Shown: piece by piece, positions 55,752 to 64,000 of the stretch
How positions within the stretch are numbered: position 1 is the first letter of the stretch
Layout of the letters: each line of letters starts with the position of its first letter
Assembly: GCF_004122165.1 (NCBI RefSeq)
Contig: NZ_SBKO01000001.1
Coordinates: 186,001 to 250,000 of the forward strand
Reading direction: 5' to 3'
DNA length: 64,000 nucleotides
Source: Flavobacterium amnicola
Lineage (GTDB): Bacteria > Bacteroidota > Bacteroidia > Flavobacteriales > Flavobacteriaceae
The notes under the pieces: model-generated
Told to the model about the DNA's origin: nothing
Database searches by the model: none
The model's input: the letters and a program-made list of their open reading frames with translations, nothing else
Position numbers and translations under genes: made by a program

Positions 55752-57412
55752 AAATTATTACCGTTTTCGTGTTGTTACTCAACAACACTATTTTCTCACA
55801 ATCAAACGCATCATTTGAAAAAAACAACGAAACATGTCGTTTAAGTACAAATGCAACCGCCTTTGTAAATGGTGAACAACTTTTGTATGCTGTAAATTGT
55901 TTACCTAGCAATTCAAATCAAAAGCTACTGAGTAAAATTGCTTATGTAGAATTAATAGACCATCAGAAAAAAAGCACCTTCAAACAAAAACTATTTTTGA
56001 ACAACGGGAAAGGAAATGGTTATTTTACCATTCCAATGACCTTACAAACCGGAAATTACAAACTCATTGCCTACAGCAATCGCATGTTTAGTTTTAATGA
56101 AGCAGAAATACAATCGGTCGCAATAACGATTATAAATCCGTATATTGTGAGTACAAGCGAACACATTAAAACAACTAACGATCCAATCGCGAGCATTTCA
56201 AATACATCAACCGCTACTTTTATAGAAACACCTAAAGAGTTTTCAAACAGACAGGAAATAAGTTTTGATTTGAAAAGTTTGTTGGCCGATTTAAAGGCGA
56301 ATTCTTTTTCGGTATCGGTTCGAAAAAAAGATGAATTAGATCATAATTTTACTAAAAATGGGACTTCACAAAATTCCCTTTCAAAAATCACGACAAATGC
56401 TAATCTAATTTCGGAACTTCGAGGGGAAATAATTGCAGGAAAAATCACGGCTAAAACACCTTCGTTTTCAATAGAAAATAAAAACATAAGCCTTTCCTTT
56501 CCGGGACAAAACAACACAGTAAAAATCACCAAAACCAACAAAAAAGGCGAGTTTTATTTCTTACTTGAAAAAGCATTTTACAACAACAATGCCATTATAC
56601 AAGGAGTTGATGAGGATAAAGAAAATTATGCCATTGAATTATACAAAAATGACACGGATTTTTCTGGAATAGCAATTTCCCCAGAATTAACTATTCCCTC
56701 GTCTTTAAAAAAACCTATTGAAAACAGACTAGTGGCAACACAAATAGAAAATTCTTATTTTGAAAAGAAGCAAGATTCGATCAAAAAAACGAATGCTAGT
56801 CTACCTTTCTATGCCGTTTATTCTAAAGAATATAAATTAGATGATTATACTCGTTTTCCAACTTTACAGGAAACGATAATCGAAATTATTGATGGTGTTT
56901 CGCTAATTAAACACAAAGACAACTATCAGTTGTACCTTAAAGATTATGATGAAAACACCAATTTAGAAGTCCCTTCATTAGTATTAGTTGACGGCTTGTA
57001 TATTCAAGATATCAAAGAATTACTGAATTATAAAGCGGAAGTTTTTGCTACAATTAATACGGTTAAAGGAGGTTACTTCTATGGTAGTAAGTTATACAAT
57101 GGTATTGTTGAATTGACTACAAAAAATTACAATTACGAAACCAAATTAACGGGTGACTTTATCATTCGTCCTGAAATGTTACGACCATTACCAGAAAAAG
57201 TCAATTACAATCCGAAATATGTAGCCAATTCCGACTTGACAAAAATACCCGATTATCGATACCAATTATATTGGGAACCCAACTATACGGATACCAATCA
57301 ACCTATCACGTTTTACACCTCTGATATTGATGGCACCTTTGAAATAAAAATTGAAGGATTTGATTCCAAAAACGAATATTTCAAACAATCACAATTCTTT
57401 GAAGTAAAATAA
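55694..57412 (+). CDS. Secreted plug-like protein without a barrel, last gene of the DUF4249 operon
   Basis: 572 aa from the ATG at 55694, overlapping the DUF4249-2 gene by 58 bases. A TTG at 55739 would give a more typical signal peptide (DRLKIITVFVLLLNNTIFSQ) with a 13-base overlap, and is a good alternative start. The N-terminal 120 residues are a macroglobulin-like beta domain (GNGYFTIPMTLQTGNYKLIAY). A TonB-plug-like segment lies near the middle to C-terminus (LVLVDGLYIQDI ... FATINTVKGG ... NGIVELTTK). No barrel follows. It resembles the protein at 16062-18419 in design. It is presumably an outer-membrane partner of the receptor. Confidence 0.75.
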   Translation: MRRLYNYCIKHKTFILDRLKIITVFVLLLNNTIFSQSNASFEKNNETCRLSTNATAFVNGEQLLYAVNCLPSNSNQKLLSKIAYVELIDHQKKSTFKQKLFLNNGKGNGYFTIPMTLQTGNYKLIAYSNRMFSFNEAEIQSVAITIINPYIVSTSEHIKTTNDPIASISNTSTATFIETPKEFSNRQEISFDLKSLLADLKANSFSVSVRKKDELDHNFTKNGTSQNSLSKITTNANLISELRGEIIAGKITAKTPSFSIENKNISLSFPGQNNTVKITKTNKKGEFYFLLEKAFYNNNAIIQGVDEDKENYAIELYKNDTDFSGIAISPELTIPSSLKKPIENRLVATQIENSYFEKKQDSIKKTNASLPFYAVYSKEYKLDDYTRFPTLQETIIEIIDGVSLIKHKDNYQLYLKDYDENTNLEVPSLVLVDGLYIQDIKELLNYKAEVFATINTVKGGYFYGSKLYNGIVELTTKNYNYETKLTGDFIIRPEMLRPLPEKVNYNPKYVANSDLTKIPDYRYQLYWEPNYTDTNQPITFYTSDIDGTFEIKIEGFDSKNEYFKQSQFFEVK

Positions 57413-57415
57413 ACC

Positions 57416-57450
57416 AAAGCTCCCGTTTAACAAAAATGGGAGCTTTTTTT
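57416..57450 (+). terminator. Intrinsic terminator after the DUF4249 operon
   Basis: A 9-bp stem (57416-57424 with 57438-57446), extendable by wobble and A-T pairs inside the loop, is followed by a T run. Confidence 0.85.
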
Positions 57451-57530
57451 ATTAAGTAAAAAATATTTTAATTATTTTGTAACTTTTTTGCAACTCAATA
57501 CGTATAACTAACTCACACACTTAAAATTTC

Positions 57531-57536
57531 AAGGAG
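57531..57536 (+). promoter_or_regulatory. Shine-Dalgarno sequence of rpoD
   Basis: AAGGAG lies 9 bases before the ATG at 57546. Most genes in this window lack such a site, as expected for Bacteroidota, where the anti-SD of 16S rRNA is held within the ribosome. A strong SD here is unusual. Confidence 0.7.
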
Positions 57537-57545
57537 AGCATTTAG

Positions 57546-58409
57546 ATGAGACAACTTAAAATTACAAAGCAGGTAACCAATCGTGAGACTGCGTCGTTAG
57601 ACAAATATTTACAAGAAATTGGTAAAGTAGATTTGATTACGGCTGATGAAGAGGTAGAGTTAGCACAACGTATAAAAGCGGGTGATCAACGCGCTCTAGA
57701 AAAACTTACCAAAGCTAATTTACGTTTCGTGGTTTCCGTGGCTAAACAATATCAAAACCAAGGTTTAACGCTTCCCGATTTGATTAATGAAGGAAATTTA
57801 GGTTTGATTAAAGCAGCACAACGTTTTGATGAAACCCGTGGTTTCAAATTCATCTCTTATGCGGTATGGTGGATTCGTCAATCTATTTTACAAGCACTGG
57901 CAGAACAATCTCGTATCGTTCGTTTGCCCTTAAATAAAATTGGTTCGATTAATAAAATCAATAAAATGTACGCTTTATTGGAGCAATCTAACGAGCGTGC
58001 TCCCTCTGCTGAAGAAATTGCAGCAGAACTTGACATGACCGTAAATGACGTAAAAGAGTCTATGAAAAACTCTGGTCGTCACTTATCTATGGATGCTCCA
58101 TTAGTGGAAGGAGAAGATTCTAACTTATACGACGTATTACGTTCGGGTGAATCTCCAAATCCTGATAGAGAATTAATCCATGAATCATTACGTACTGAAA
58201 TTGAGCGTTCATTAGAAACATTAACGCCTCGTGAGGCAGATGTGGTTCGTTTGTATTTCGGTTTAGGTGACCAACACCCAATGACTTTAGAAGAAATTGG
58301 AGAAACTTTCGATTTAACTCGTGAGCGTGTTCGTCAAATTAAAGAAAAAGCAATCCGCAGATTAAAACATACTTCAAGAAGTAAAATCTTGAAAACGTAT
58401 TTAGGGTAA
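57546..58409 (+). CDS. rpoD: Primary sigma factor RpoD/SigA
   Basis: 287 aa, the short primary sigma factor of Bacteroidota, which lacks region 1.1. Region 1.2 starts [22 protein letters not shown]; region 2 has [13 protein letters not shown]; region 4 carries the [30 protein letters not shown]. It directs RNA polymerase to the TAnnTTTG promoters seen throughout. The gene has a canonical SD and is followed by a stack of terminator-like hairpins. Confidence 0.97.
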   Translation: MRQLKITKQVTNRETASLDKYLQEIGKVDLITADEEVELAQRIKAGDQRALEKLTKANLRFVVSVAKQYQNQGLTLPDLINEGNLGLIKAAQRFDETRGFKFISYAVWWIRQSILQALAEQSRIVRLPLNKIGSINKINKMYALLEQSNERAPSAEEIAAELDMTVNDVKESMKNSGRHLSMDAPLVEGEDSNLYDVLRSGESPNPDRELIHESLRTEIERSLETLTPREADVVRLYFGLGDQHPMTLEEIGETFDLTRERVRQIKEKAIRRLKHTSRSKILKTYLG

Positions 58410-58463
58410 TCCTAAAACCGCAACAACAGTCTTATGACTGTTCGTTTTTTGATTGATGATTGA

Positions 58464-58496
58464 AACTCCGGCTGATTACCGGAGTTTTGCTTTTTT
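58464..58496 (+). terminator. rpoD terminator (first of an array)
   Basis: An 8-bp stem (58464-58471 with 58479-58486) has a 7-nt loop. The T-rich tract TTTTGCTTTTTT follows. Confidence 0.85.
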
Positions 58497-58596
58497 AAAG
58501 CTCTCCTCCGGTCAGTTCGAGCGAAGCTCTCGGGTTTCCGGAGTTTTGCTTTTTTAAAGCTCTCCTCCGGTCAGTTCGAGCGAAGCTCTCGGGTTT
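58479..58596 (+). repeat. Two tandem copies of a 59-bp unit carrying terminator halves
   Basis: Copies lie at 58479-58537 and 58538-58596 and are identical as read. Each has a right arm CCGGAG plus T-rich tract at its start, then a CTCCGG left arm, then a small GAGC-GAA-GCTC hairpin. The left arm in copy 1 (58506-58511) pairs with the right arm of copy 2 (58538-58543), so each new copy makes another terminator-like hairpin. No gene lies in 58410-58813; the 61-codon minus-strand frame across it is judged spurious. Confidence 0.85.
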
Positions 58597-58615
58597 AGCT
58601 CAAGAATATTAACCA

Positions 58616-58684
58616 TTGAAACTCCAGCTGATTTAGCTTCGCTCAGTTCGGCTTCGCCTCGAGTCCGGAGTTTTGCTTTTTTAA
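58616..58684 (+). repeat. Degenerate third terminator module
   Basis: Starts with a near copy of the sequence at 58459-58478 (ATTGAAACTCC, one base changed in the stem) and ends with CCGGAGTTTTGCTTTTTTA (58665-58683), as in the 59-bp units. About 35 bases rich in GCTTCG are inserted between the arms, so the terminator loop has been expanded. Confidence 0.65.
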
Positions 58685-58754
58685 CAATACAAAAAACCTG
58701 ACAGCCACTGGCTGTCCTCCTTTTGATTTCAAAACCCATGCATTAAATTTTTTC

Positions 58755-58786
58755 AAATAAACAAATACACAAATAAACAAATACAC
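58755..58786 (+). repeat. Tandem 16-bp repeat upstream of rpe
   Basis: Two perfect copies of AAATAAACAAATACAC (58755-58770 and 58771-58786) directly precede the rpe -7 element. Copy number could alter promoter spacing. Confidence 0.85.
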
Positions 58787-58794
58787 TATTTTTG
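58787..58794 (+). promoter_or_regulatory. -7 element of the rpe promoter
   Basis: TATTTTTG matches TAnnTTTG, 19 bases before the ATG. No TTG is present upstream; the tandem repeat occupies the place of the -33 element. Confidence 0.55.
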
Positions 58795-58813
58795 CACAAC
58801 TAACAACAACACA

Positions 58814-59476
58814 ATGAAGAATACTCTTATTGCCCCATCTGTACTTGCAGCTGATTTTGCCAACCTACAACGTGATATCGAAATGATTAACAACAGTGAG
58901 GCCGATTGGTTTCACATTGACATCATGGACGGAGTTTTTGTTCCTAATATTTCTTTCGGGATGCCCGTTTTGGATGCTATTAACAAACATGCCAAAAAAA
59001 CAATTGATGTCCACTTAATGATTGTAGATCCAGATCGTTACATCGCCACTTTTAAAAAATTAGGAGCTGATGTTTTGACTGTTCATTATGAAGCTTCAAC
59101 TCATTTACACAGAACCTTGCAGGCAATCAAAGCGGAAGGCATGAAAGCAGGAGTTGCATTAAATCCACACACTAATGTTTCTTTATTAGAAGATGTCATC
59201 AAAGATATTGACTTAGTATGCATTATGAGTGTTAATCCTGGATTTGGCGGACAATCATTTATTGAAAACACTTACAAAAAAGTACAGCAACTTAAAGAAA
59301 TTATCACTCGTAATGGCGCATCCACTTTAATTGAGATTGATGGTGGCGTCACCAGTAAAAATGCCAAACAATTAGTAGAAGCCGGTGCTGATGTATTGGT
59401 TGCGGGAAGTTTTGTGTTTACTGCCGAAAATCCGACTCAAACCATCGCCGATTTGAAAAAACTCACTTCATTATAA
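58814..59476 (+). CDS. rpe: Ribulose-phosphate 3-epimerase
   Basis: 220 aa TIM barrel. Catalytic and metal residues are in the expected blocks: APSVLAADFANL, WFHIDIMDGVFVPNISFG, IDVHLMI, VNPGFGGQSFI and IEIDGGV. It interconverts ribulose-5-phosphate and xylulose-5-phosphate in the pentose phosphate pathway. The usual length is kept. It is a single-gene unit with its own promoter and terminator. Confidence 0.97.
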   Translation: MKNTLIAPSVLAADFANLQRDIEMINNSEADWFHIDIMDGVFVPNISFGMPVLDAINKHAKKTIDVHLMIVDPDRYIATFKKLGADVLTVHYEASTHLHRTLQAIKAEGMKAGVALNPHTNVSLLEDVIKDIDLVCIMSVNPGFGGQSFIENTYKKVQQLKEIITRNGASTLIEIDGGVTSKNAKQLVEAGADVLVAGSFVFTAENPTQTIADLKKLTSL

Positions 59477-59481
59477 GACCC

Positions 59482-59513
59482 AAAAAAAGCGCTGATTCCA
59501 GCGCTTTTTTTTA
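59482..59513. terminator. Bidirectional terminator between rpe and tolC-like gene
   Basis: A perfect 13-bp stem (59482-59494 with 59499-59511) has a 4-nt loop and A/T runs on both sides. It serves the convergent genes on both strands. Confidence 0.9.
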
Positions 59514-59514
59514 T

Positions 59515-60816
59515 TTAAAACTTTATGTTTCCTGCTATTTGCTGCAATACGATTTCAGAAATTTTAGCCTGAAATTTAGCGCTACTATTCCTAGCTATGG
59601 CATTGACATAGTTTTCTTGTGCATTCCTGAATTCGATAGTTGTAATAGTTCCAATTCTGAATTTATCTAATGTGATTTCTAAATTTTTCTTCGCAATCGC
59701 TTCATTATTTTCTTCCAACTTGGCCAATTGCACATTCGTCAAATACGTTTGATACGCCGAAGCCAATTGTGCATTCACACTTTGCTTTTGCTGTTCTGCT
59801 ACTATAACCGAATTTTCAACTTGTAACTTGGCAACTTTTTCATTTCTGTTTTGAGAAAAACCATTAAAAATAGGAATCGAAGCCGTAAGACCGTAATTTA
59901 AACCTCTACTAGAAGTTGCAGTAGTAAACCCTAAACTGTTGGCTGTTTCCACAAATGTATAACCGGTATTTAGACGAACCGTTGGATATCGATTGCTTTT
60001 AGTTTGCTTTAAATCCAATTCGGACACTCTTTTATTAATTAAGGCCAACTGGAGTTGCAGATTTTGTTTTTCTGTTAATGATTTTAATTCCGCTAATTGT
60101 AATTTATCATCCACTTCCACTTCTTCTACCACTTCAAAATCAACTGCCAAATCTCTAGCTAAAAGCTCATTCAAACGAATTTTAGTAATTCCAAAAAGTT
60201 CCTTTTGCTTCAACAAAACAGATGCATCGGTATTCAAATCGACTTGAGCATTCAACACTTCTAATTTGGCCGCTTTTCCAATTAAAAAACGATTTTCGGC
60301 AGTTCTTAAGCGTTGCTTTGAAATCACAATCGTGGTATCTAGAGCTTTCATCAATTGTTGTTGTTGCACCAAATCAAAGTATGTCGTCATAACATCACTA
60401 ACTTTCGTAAGTACCATCAATTTTAACTGAACATCGCCTTGTTTCTCTAATTCTTTTAATTGATCGTAACGCGCAAACATTTTCATACCATCAAAAACAG
60501 TCCAACCCAAATTAACCCCATATTCTAAGCGGTTATTTTTGGCGTTATCCAATTCTCTAATATCACCGTTAGACTGCGTTTGTTTGGAATTTTGTATACT
60601 ATTATTTTTGGTTAGCGTAGCATCCACTTGCGGGAGCATTCCGGCGTTACCCACACTATTATTTTCTTTATCGACAATTAATTCATTAGTCGCAATTTTA
60701 ATCTCATAATTATTCTTCAGCGCCATTTGCACCGCTTGATCAACAGTTAAAATCTCCTGAGCCATTAGCTTAGGCATACATACTATCCATACTATTTGAA
60801 ACAAAAACTTCTTCAT
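59515..60816 (-). CDS. TolC-family outer-membrane efflux protein
   Basis: 433 aa from the ATG at 60816 (MKKFLFQIVW), 4 bases after the permease stop. The frame continues to 60852 but that start overlaps the permease and lacks a signal peptide at its beginning. A signal peptide ends near LMAQ. Two outer-membrane efflux repeats are visible (LTVDQAVQMALKNNYEIKIATNEL; LGFTTATSSRGLNYGLTASIPIFNGF). There is no lipobox, unlike the OMF at 22362. It forms the outer channel of the pump encoded upstream. Confidence 0.93.
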   Translation of the reverse strand: MKKFLFQIVWIVCMPKLMAQEILTVDQAVQMALKNNYEIKIATNELIVDKENNSVGNAGMLPQVDATLTKNNSIQNSKQTQSNGDIRELDNAKNNRLEYGVNLGWTVFDGMKMFARYDQLKELEKQGDVQLKLMVLTKVSDVMTTYFDLVQQQQLMKALDTTIVISKQRLRTAENRFLIGKAAKLEVLNAQVDLNTDASVLLKQKELFGITKIRLNELLARDLAVDFEVVEEVEVDDKLQLAELKSLTEKQNLQLQLALINKRVSELDLKQTKSNRYPTVRLNTGYTFVETANSLGFTTATSSRGLNYGLTASIPIFNGFSQNRNEKVAKLQVENSVIVAEQQKQSVNAQLASAYQTYLTNVQLAKLEENNEAIAKKNLEITLDKFRIGTITTIEFRNAQENYVNAIARNSSAKFQAKISEIVLQQIAGNIKF

Positions 60817-60820
60817 CTCA

Positions 60821-63800
60821 TTATGCCTTTTCATATTGTTCAACATTATCAAATTCCGGACGGTGTTTTCTTTCTCGCGACCACATTAAATAAATCGCTG
60901 GAATCACAAACAATGTCAGCGCCAATGAAAATAAGGTTCCACCCACAATTACGACTCCCATTCCGATTCTACTAGTCGACGCCGCACCCAAAGACAAGGC
61001 AATTGGCAACGCTCCTAAAGCAATGGCCAAACTTGTCATTAAAATGGGACGCAAACGCGATTCGGATGCCTCGATAATGGCCTCGTATTTTGACTTCCCT
61101 TGCTCTCTTAATTGGTTGGCAAATTCTACGATTAAAATTCCGTTTTTGGTTACTAAACCAATCAACATTACCGTACCGATTTGACTGAAGATGTTCCAAG
61201 TCTGATCGAATAACCACAACGAGAACAATGCTCCGGCTACGGCCATAGGCACCGTTAAAATGATAATAAACGGATCGATAAAACTTTCAAATTGCGCAGC
61301 AAGGATTAAAAAGATTAATAATAATGCCAATCCGAAGGCAAAGGAAGTATTCGAACTACTTTCTTCGAAATCACGAGATTCGCCACTTAAATCGGTAGTA
61401 AAGGTTTCATCCAATACTTTTTCTTTGATTCGTTCCATGGCTTCAATTCCGTCACCGATACTTTTCCCCGGCGCCAAACCAGCTGAAACAGTGGCCGACA
61501 TATACCTATTATTATGATACAATTGTGGCGGACTACTTTGCTCCTCTACGTGTACGAGATTATCCAACTGAATTAATTGCCCTTTATCATTTTTGACGAA
61601 GATGGACGTCAAATCCATGGGTGCATTTCGGTCTTTTTTATCAAATTGGCCCATCACTTGGTATTGTTTCCCGTTCATCATAAAGTAACCAAAACGCTGA
61701 CCACTTAAGGAAAGCTGTAAGGTTTGTGCCACATCAATAACCGATACACCCATACTTTGTGCCTTCTCTCGATCGATAGTGACATAGACTTCGGGTTTGT
61801 TGAATTTTAAATTCACATCCGAATTGGAGAACGTAGGATCGTTAGACACTTCATCCATAAAGAGCGGAATTTTCTCTTCCAACTTTTTAAAATTAGGTGC
61901 TTGAATCACAAACTGAACCGGTAAACCACCTCTTCGGTTTACGGCAATCGTTGGTGATTCGGAAACGGAAACTTTAGCTTCCGCATATTGTTTGGTCCAT
62001 TTGGTTAACTTCTCAGCAATCTCTTTTTGAGTTTTTTCACGTTCTCCCGGCTGTACTAAAGCAATTCTAGCCATTCCACTATTAACAGCGGAAGAACCAA
62101 ATCCTGGGGAAGTTACAATCAAACTCACTTTTTTCTCCGGAATCGAATCGTTGATTAATTCTGTCAAATCATTCATAAAACGATCCATATAATCGTACGA
62201 AGCACCTTCTGGAGCCGTTACACGCGCACTCAGAAAACTTCTATCGTCATAAGGCGCTGTCTCTTTTTGAAGTATATTAAAGAAAATATAAATCAATCCG
62301 AAACAAGCAATCAAGATTGGAAAACTCAACCATTTCTTATTCATAAAACTAGTTAAGGCTTCCGCATAACCAGAATTCATTTTTTCAAAAATAGGTTCCG
62401 TCATGTTATAGAACTTCGATTTTTTCTGTTCGCCTCCTTTCATCAAATAAGCGTTCAACATTGGTGTCAATGTCAAGGATACAAAGGCAGAAATTAACAC
62501 GGCCGCACCAATTACTACTCCAAATTCTCGGAATAGCCTTCCAACGAATCCTTCCAAGAAAATTACTGGCAAAAATACAGCTGCCAACGTAATTGAAATC
62601 GAAATTACCGCAAAGAAAATTTCATTGGACCCTTTAATAGCTGCTTCGATGGGTGACATTCCCTCTTCTACTTTTTTGAATATATTTTCGGTGACCACGA
62701 TACCATCATCTACCACTAATCCCGTTGCAAGTACAATCGCTAACAATGTCAATACATTTACTGAAAATCCACATAAATACATGATAAAGAACGTCGCAAT
62801 CAACGAAACCGGAATATCAATCAACGGTCGAAAAGCAATTGCCCAATCTCTAAAAAACAAGTAAATAATCAATACTACCAAGATTACTGAAAGCAATAAG
62901 GTTTCGGCCACTTCCAATACTGCTTTTTTAACGAAAATCGTATTGTCAATCGCAATATTCAGTTTGAAATCTTTTGGTAAATCTTTTTGCAACAAATCAA
63001 ATTGTTCGTAAAATTTCTCTGCAATGTCCAAATAATTGGTTCCAGGCTGTGGTATAATGGCCATACCAATCATTGGCTGACCCGAATCCGATAGTTTGGT
63101 CTCCAGATTTTCTGCTTCTAAAGCCGCTTTACCAATATCACTAAAACGTACAATTTTATCGCCTTCCGCTTTAACGATAATATTATTGAAACCTTCTTCG
63201 GTAGAGATATTACCAATAGTTTTTACGGTCAATTCGGTATTGGCACCTGTCAATTTTCCAGAAGGTAATTCGACATTTTGTTTGTTCAACGCCGAACGCA
63301 CATCGGCAACCGTACATCCGTAGGAAGCCAATTTACTTGGATCGATCCACAAACGCATGGCATATTTACGCATACCCCAAATTTGTACACTACTTACCCC
63401 CGGAATCGTTTGCAAACGTTGAGAAAGCACATTATCTGCATAATCGGTTAACTCCAAAACATTCTTATTATCACTCTGAACCGTCATTGTAATAATAGGT
63501 TCCGAATCGGCATCTGCTTTTGAAACCACTGGCGGCGCATCAATATCTTGAGGCAAGCTTCGCACGGCTTGTGACACTTTATCACGAACGTCATTGGCGG
63601 CTTCTTCCAGATTTTTATCTAAATTGAATTCGATGGTGATGTTACTTCTCCCCGAACTACTGGAAGAGGAAATATTTCGAATTCCGTCAATCGAATTAAC
63701 CGCTTTTTCTAAAGGTTCTGTGATTTGTGATTCGATGATATCGGCATTGGCACCCGAATAATTCGTTTGCACTGAAATTTGTGCCGGATCAATAGAAGGA

Positions 63801-63910
63801 AACTCTCGTACGCCCAAGAACGTATACCCAATGATTCCGAAAAGAATCAACATCAAGTTGAGTACAATCGTTAAAACAGGTCTTTTGATACTTAAAGTGG
63901 ATAAACTCAT
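60821..63910 (-). CDS. RND efflux permease 2 (HAE1 type)
   Basis: 1029 aa. It starts LSTLSIKRPVLTIVLNLMLILFGIIGYTFLG. TM4 has the proton-relay Asp pair (ATGLVVDDGIVVTENIF). It is a distant homologue of the permease at 23788. The order adaptor-permease-TolC on the minus strand is a standard tripartite pump. Substrates are unknown. Confidence 0.95.
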   Translation of the reverse strand: MSLSTLSIKRPVLTIVLNLMLILFGIIGYTFLGVREFPSIDPAQISVQTNYSGANADIIESQITEPLEKAVNSIDGIRNISSSSSSGRSNITIEFNLDKNLEEAANDVRDKVSQAVRSLPQDIDAPPVVSKADADSEPIITMTVQSDNKNVLELTDYADNVLSQRLQTIPGVSSVQIWGMRKYAMRLWIDPSKLASYGCTVADVRSALNKQNVELPSGKLTGANTELTVKTIGNISTEEGFNNIIVKAEGDKIVRFSDIGKAALEAENLETKLSDSGQPMIGMAIIPQPGTNYLDIAEKFYEQFDLLQKDLPKDFKLNIAIDNTIFVKKAVLEVAETLLLSVILVVLIIYLFFRDWAIAFRPLIDIPVSLIATFFIMYLCGFSVNVLTLLAIVLATGLVVDDGIVVTENIFKKVEEGMSPIEAAIKGSNEIFFAVISISITLAAVFLPVIFLEGFVGRLFREFGVVIGAAVLISAFVSLTLTPMLNAYLMKGGEQKKSKFYNMTEPIFEKMNSGYAEALTSFMNKKWLSFPILIACFGLIYIFFNILQKETAPYDDRSFLSARVTAPEGASYDYMDRFMNDLTELINDSIPEKKVSLIVTSPGFGSSAVNSGMARIALVQPGEREKTQKEIAEKLTKWTKQYAEAKVSVSESPTIAVNRRGGLPVQFVIQAPNFKKLEEKIPLFMDEVSNDPTFSNSDVNLKFNKPEVYVTIDREKAQSMGVSVIDVAQTLQLSLSGQRFGYFMMNGKQYQVMGQFDKKDRNAPMDLTSIFVKNDKGQLIQLDNLVHVEEQSSPPQLYHNNRYMSATVSAGLAPGKSIGDGIEAMERIKEKVLDETFTTDLSGESRDFEESSSNTSFAFGLALLLIFLILAAQFESFIDPFIIILTVPMAVAGALFSLWLFDQTWNIFSQIGTVMLIGLVTKNGILIVEFANQLREQGKSKYEAIIEASESRLRPILMTSLAIALGALPIALSLGAASTSRIGMGVVIVGGTLFSLALTLFVIPAIYLMWSRERKHRPEFDNVEQYEKA

Positions 63911-63917
63911 AGCTATC

Positions 63918-64000
63918 TTACTTTAGGTTAACTTTTACAGGAGTATCGTCTTTTAAGGTCATGACACCAGTAGTTAAAACAGTATCACCAGCTTTTAAAC
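63918..64000 (-). CDS. RND efflux adaptor, C-terminal end (runs off window)
   Basis: Only the last 27 codons are visible, ending DDTPVKVNLK. The preceding KAGDTVLTTGVMTL matches the C-terminal membrane-proximal domain of RND membrane-fusion proteins. It ends 7 bases before the permease gene, as expected for the first gene of the pump operon. Confidence 0.75.
   Translation of the reverse strand, partial: LKAGDTVLTTGVMTLKDDTPVKVNLK

Noticed and set aside
58554..58739. 61-codon open frame on the minus strand over the rpoD-rpe intergenic repeats
   Set aside because: Its sequence is made by the repeats themselves, it has no recognisable domain or signal, and its codons follow the repeat period.

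Overview
The window is AT-rich chromosomal DNA from a member of the Bacteroidota, almost certainly family Flavobacteriaceae and probably Flavobacterium. Evidence: a complete gldK-gldL-gldM-gldN gliding/type IX secretion cluster, an exosortase F (XrtF) pair, DUF4249 and HYC_CC_PP proteins, several TonB-dependent receptors, a short RpoD/SigA-type sigma factor, and promoters of the phylum-specific TTG / TAnnTTTG type instead of -35/-10 boxes. No tRNA, rRNA, CRISPR array, insertion sequence or prophage was seen.

Layout. 1-9.1 kb (minus strand): partial FAD oxidoreductase, gldKLMN, an arginase-fold protein that has lost metal ligands, and topA. 9.3-16 kb (plus): miaB, a sigma-54-type activator, lptE, a TPR protein, secG, then groES-groEL behind an unusual inverted repeat. 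16-18.4 kb: a secreted protein with a macroglobulin-like N-terminus and a TonB-plug-like C-terminus but no barrel. 18.4-28.8 kb (minus): a TonB-dependent receptor, a DUF2490 protein and a tripartite RND efflux operon, with two small secreted proteins that share a C-terminal motif. 28.8-32.9 kb (minus): DedA, two beta-carbonic anhydrases and a SulP transporter, probably for bicarbonate supply. 33-35.8 kb (minus): a copper/metal locus (HMA protein, TonB receptor, HYC_CC_PP protein). 35.9-39 kb (minus): a beta-CASP nuclease with an ATP-cone/Mrr-like nuclease, then the XrtF pair. 39.1-47 kb (plus): a GAF-domain methionine sulfoxide reductase, then a tightly packed light/photorepair operon with three photolyase/cryptochrome homologues, two SDR enzymes and three small DUF proteins; one of these, DUF2256, is only 45 codons and overlaps its neighbour. 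47-49.7 kb: rpsO and pnp. 49.8-57.4 kb (plus): a five-gene surface operon of a small secreted protein, an STN-type TonB receptor, two tandem DUF4249 lipoproteins and a second barrel-less plug-like protein. 57.5-59.5 kb: rpoD, which has a rare Shine-Dalgarno sequence, then a tandem terminator array and rpe. 59.5-64 kb (minus): a second RND efflux operon (TolC, permease, partial adaptor).

The best candidates for undescribed biology are: the STN receptor/DUF4249/plug-like operon; the family of small secreted proteins ending in a PLYxL motif that precede transport genes; the degenerate arginase-fold protein between topA and gldK; the ATP-cone nuclease paired with a beta-CASP enzyme; and two regulatory oddities, the groES inverted repeat and the Shine-Dalgarno plus terminator array at rpoD. 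All function calls rest on recognising motifs and families by reading. No database search was run.
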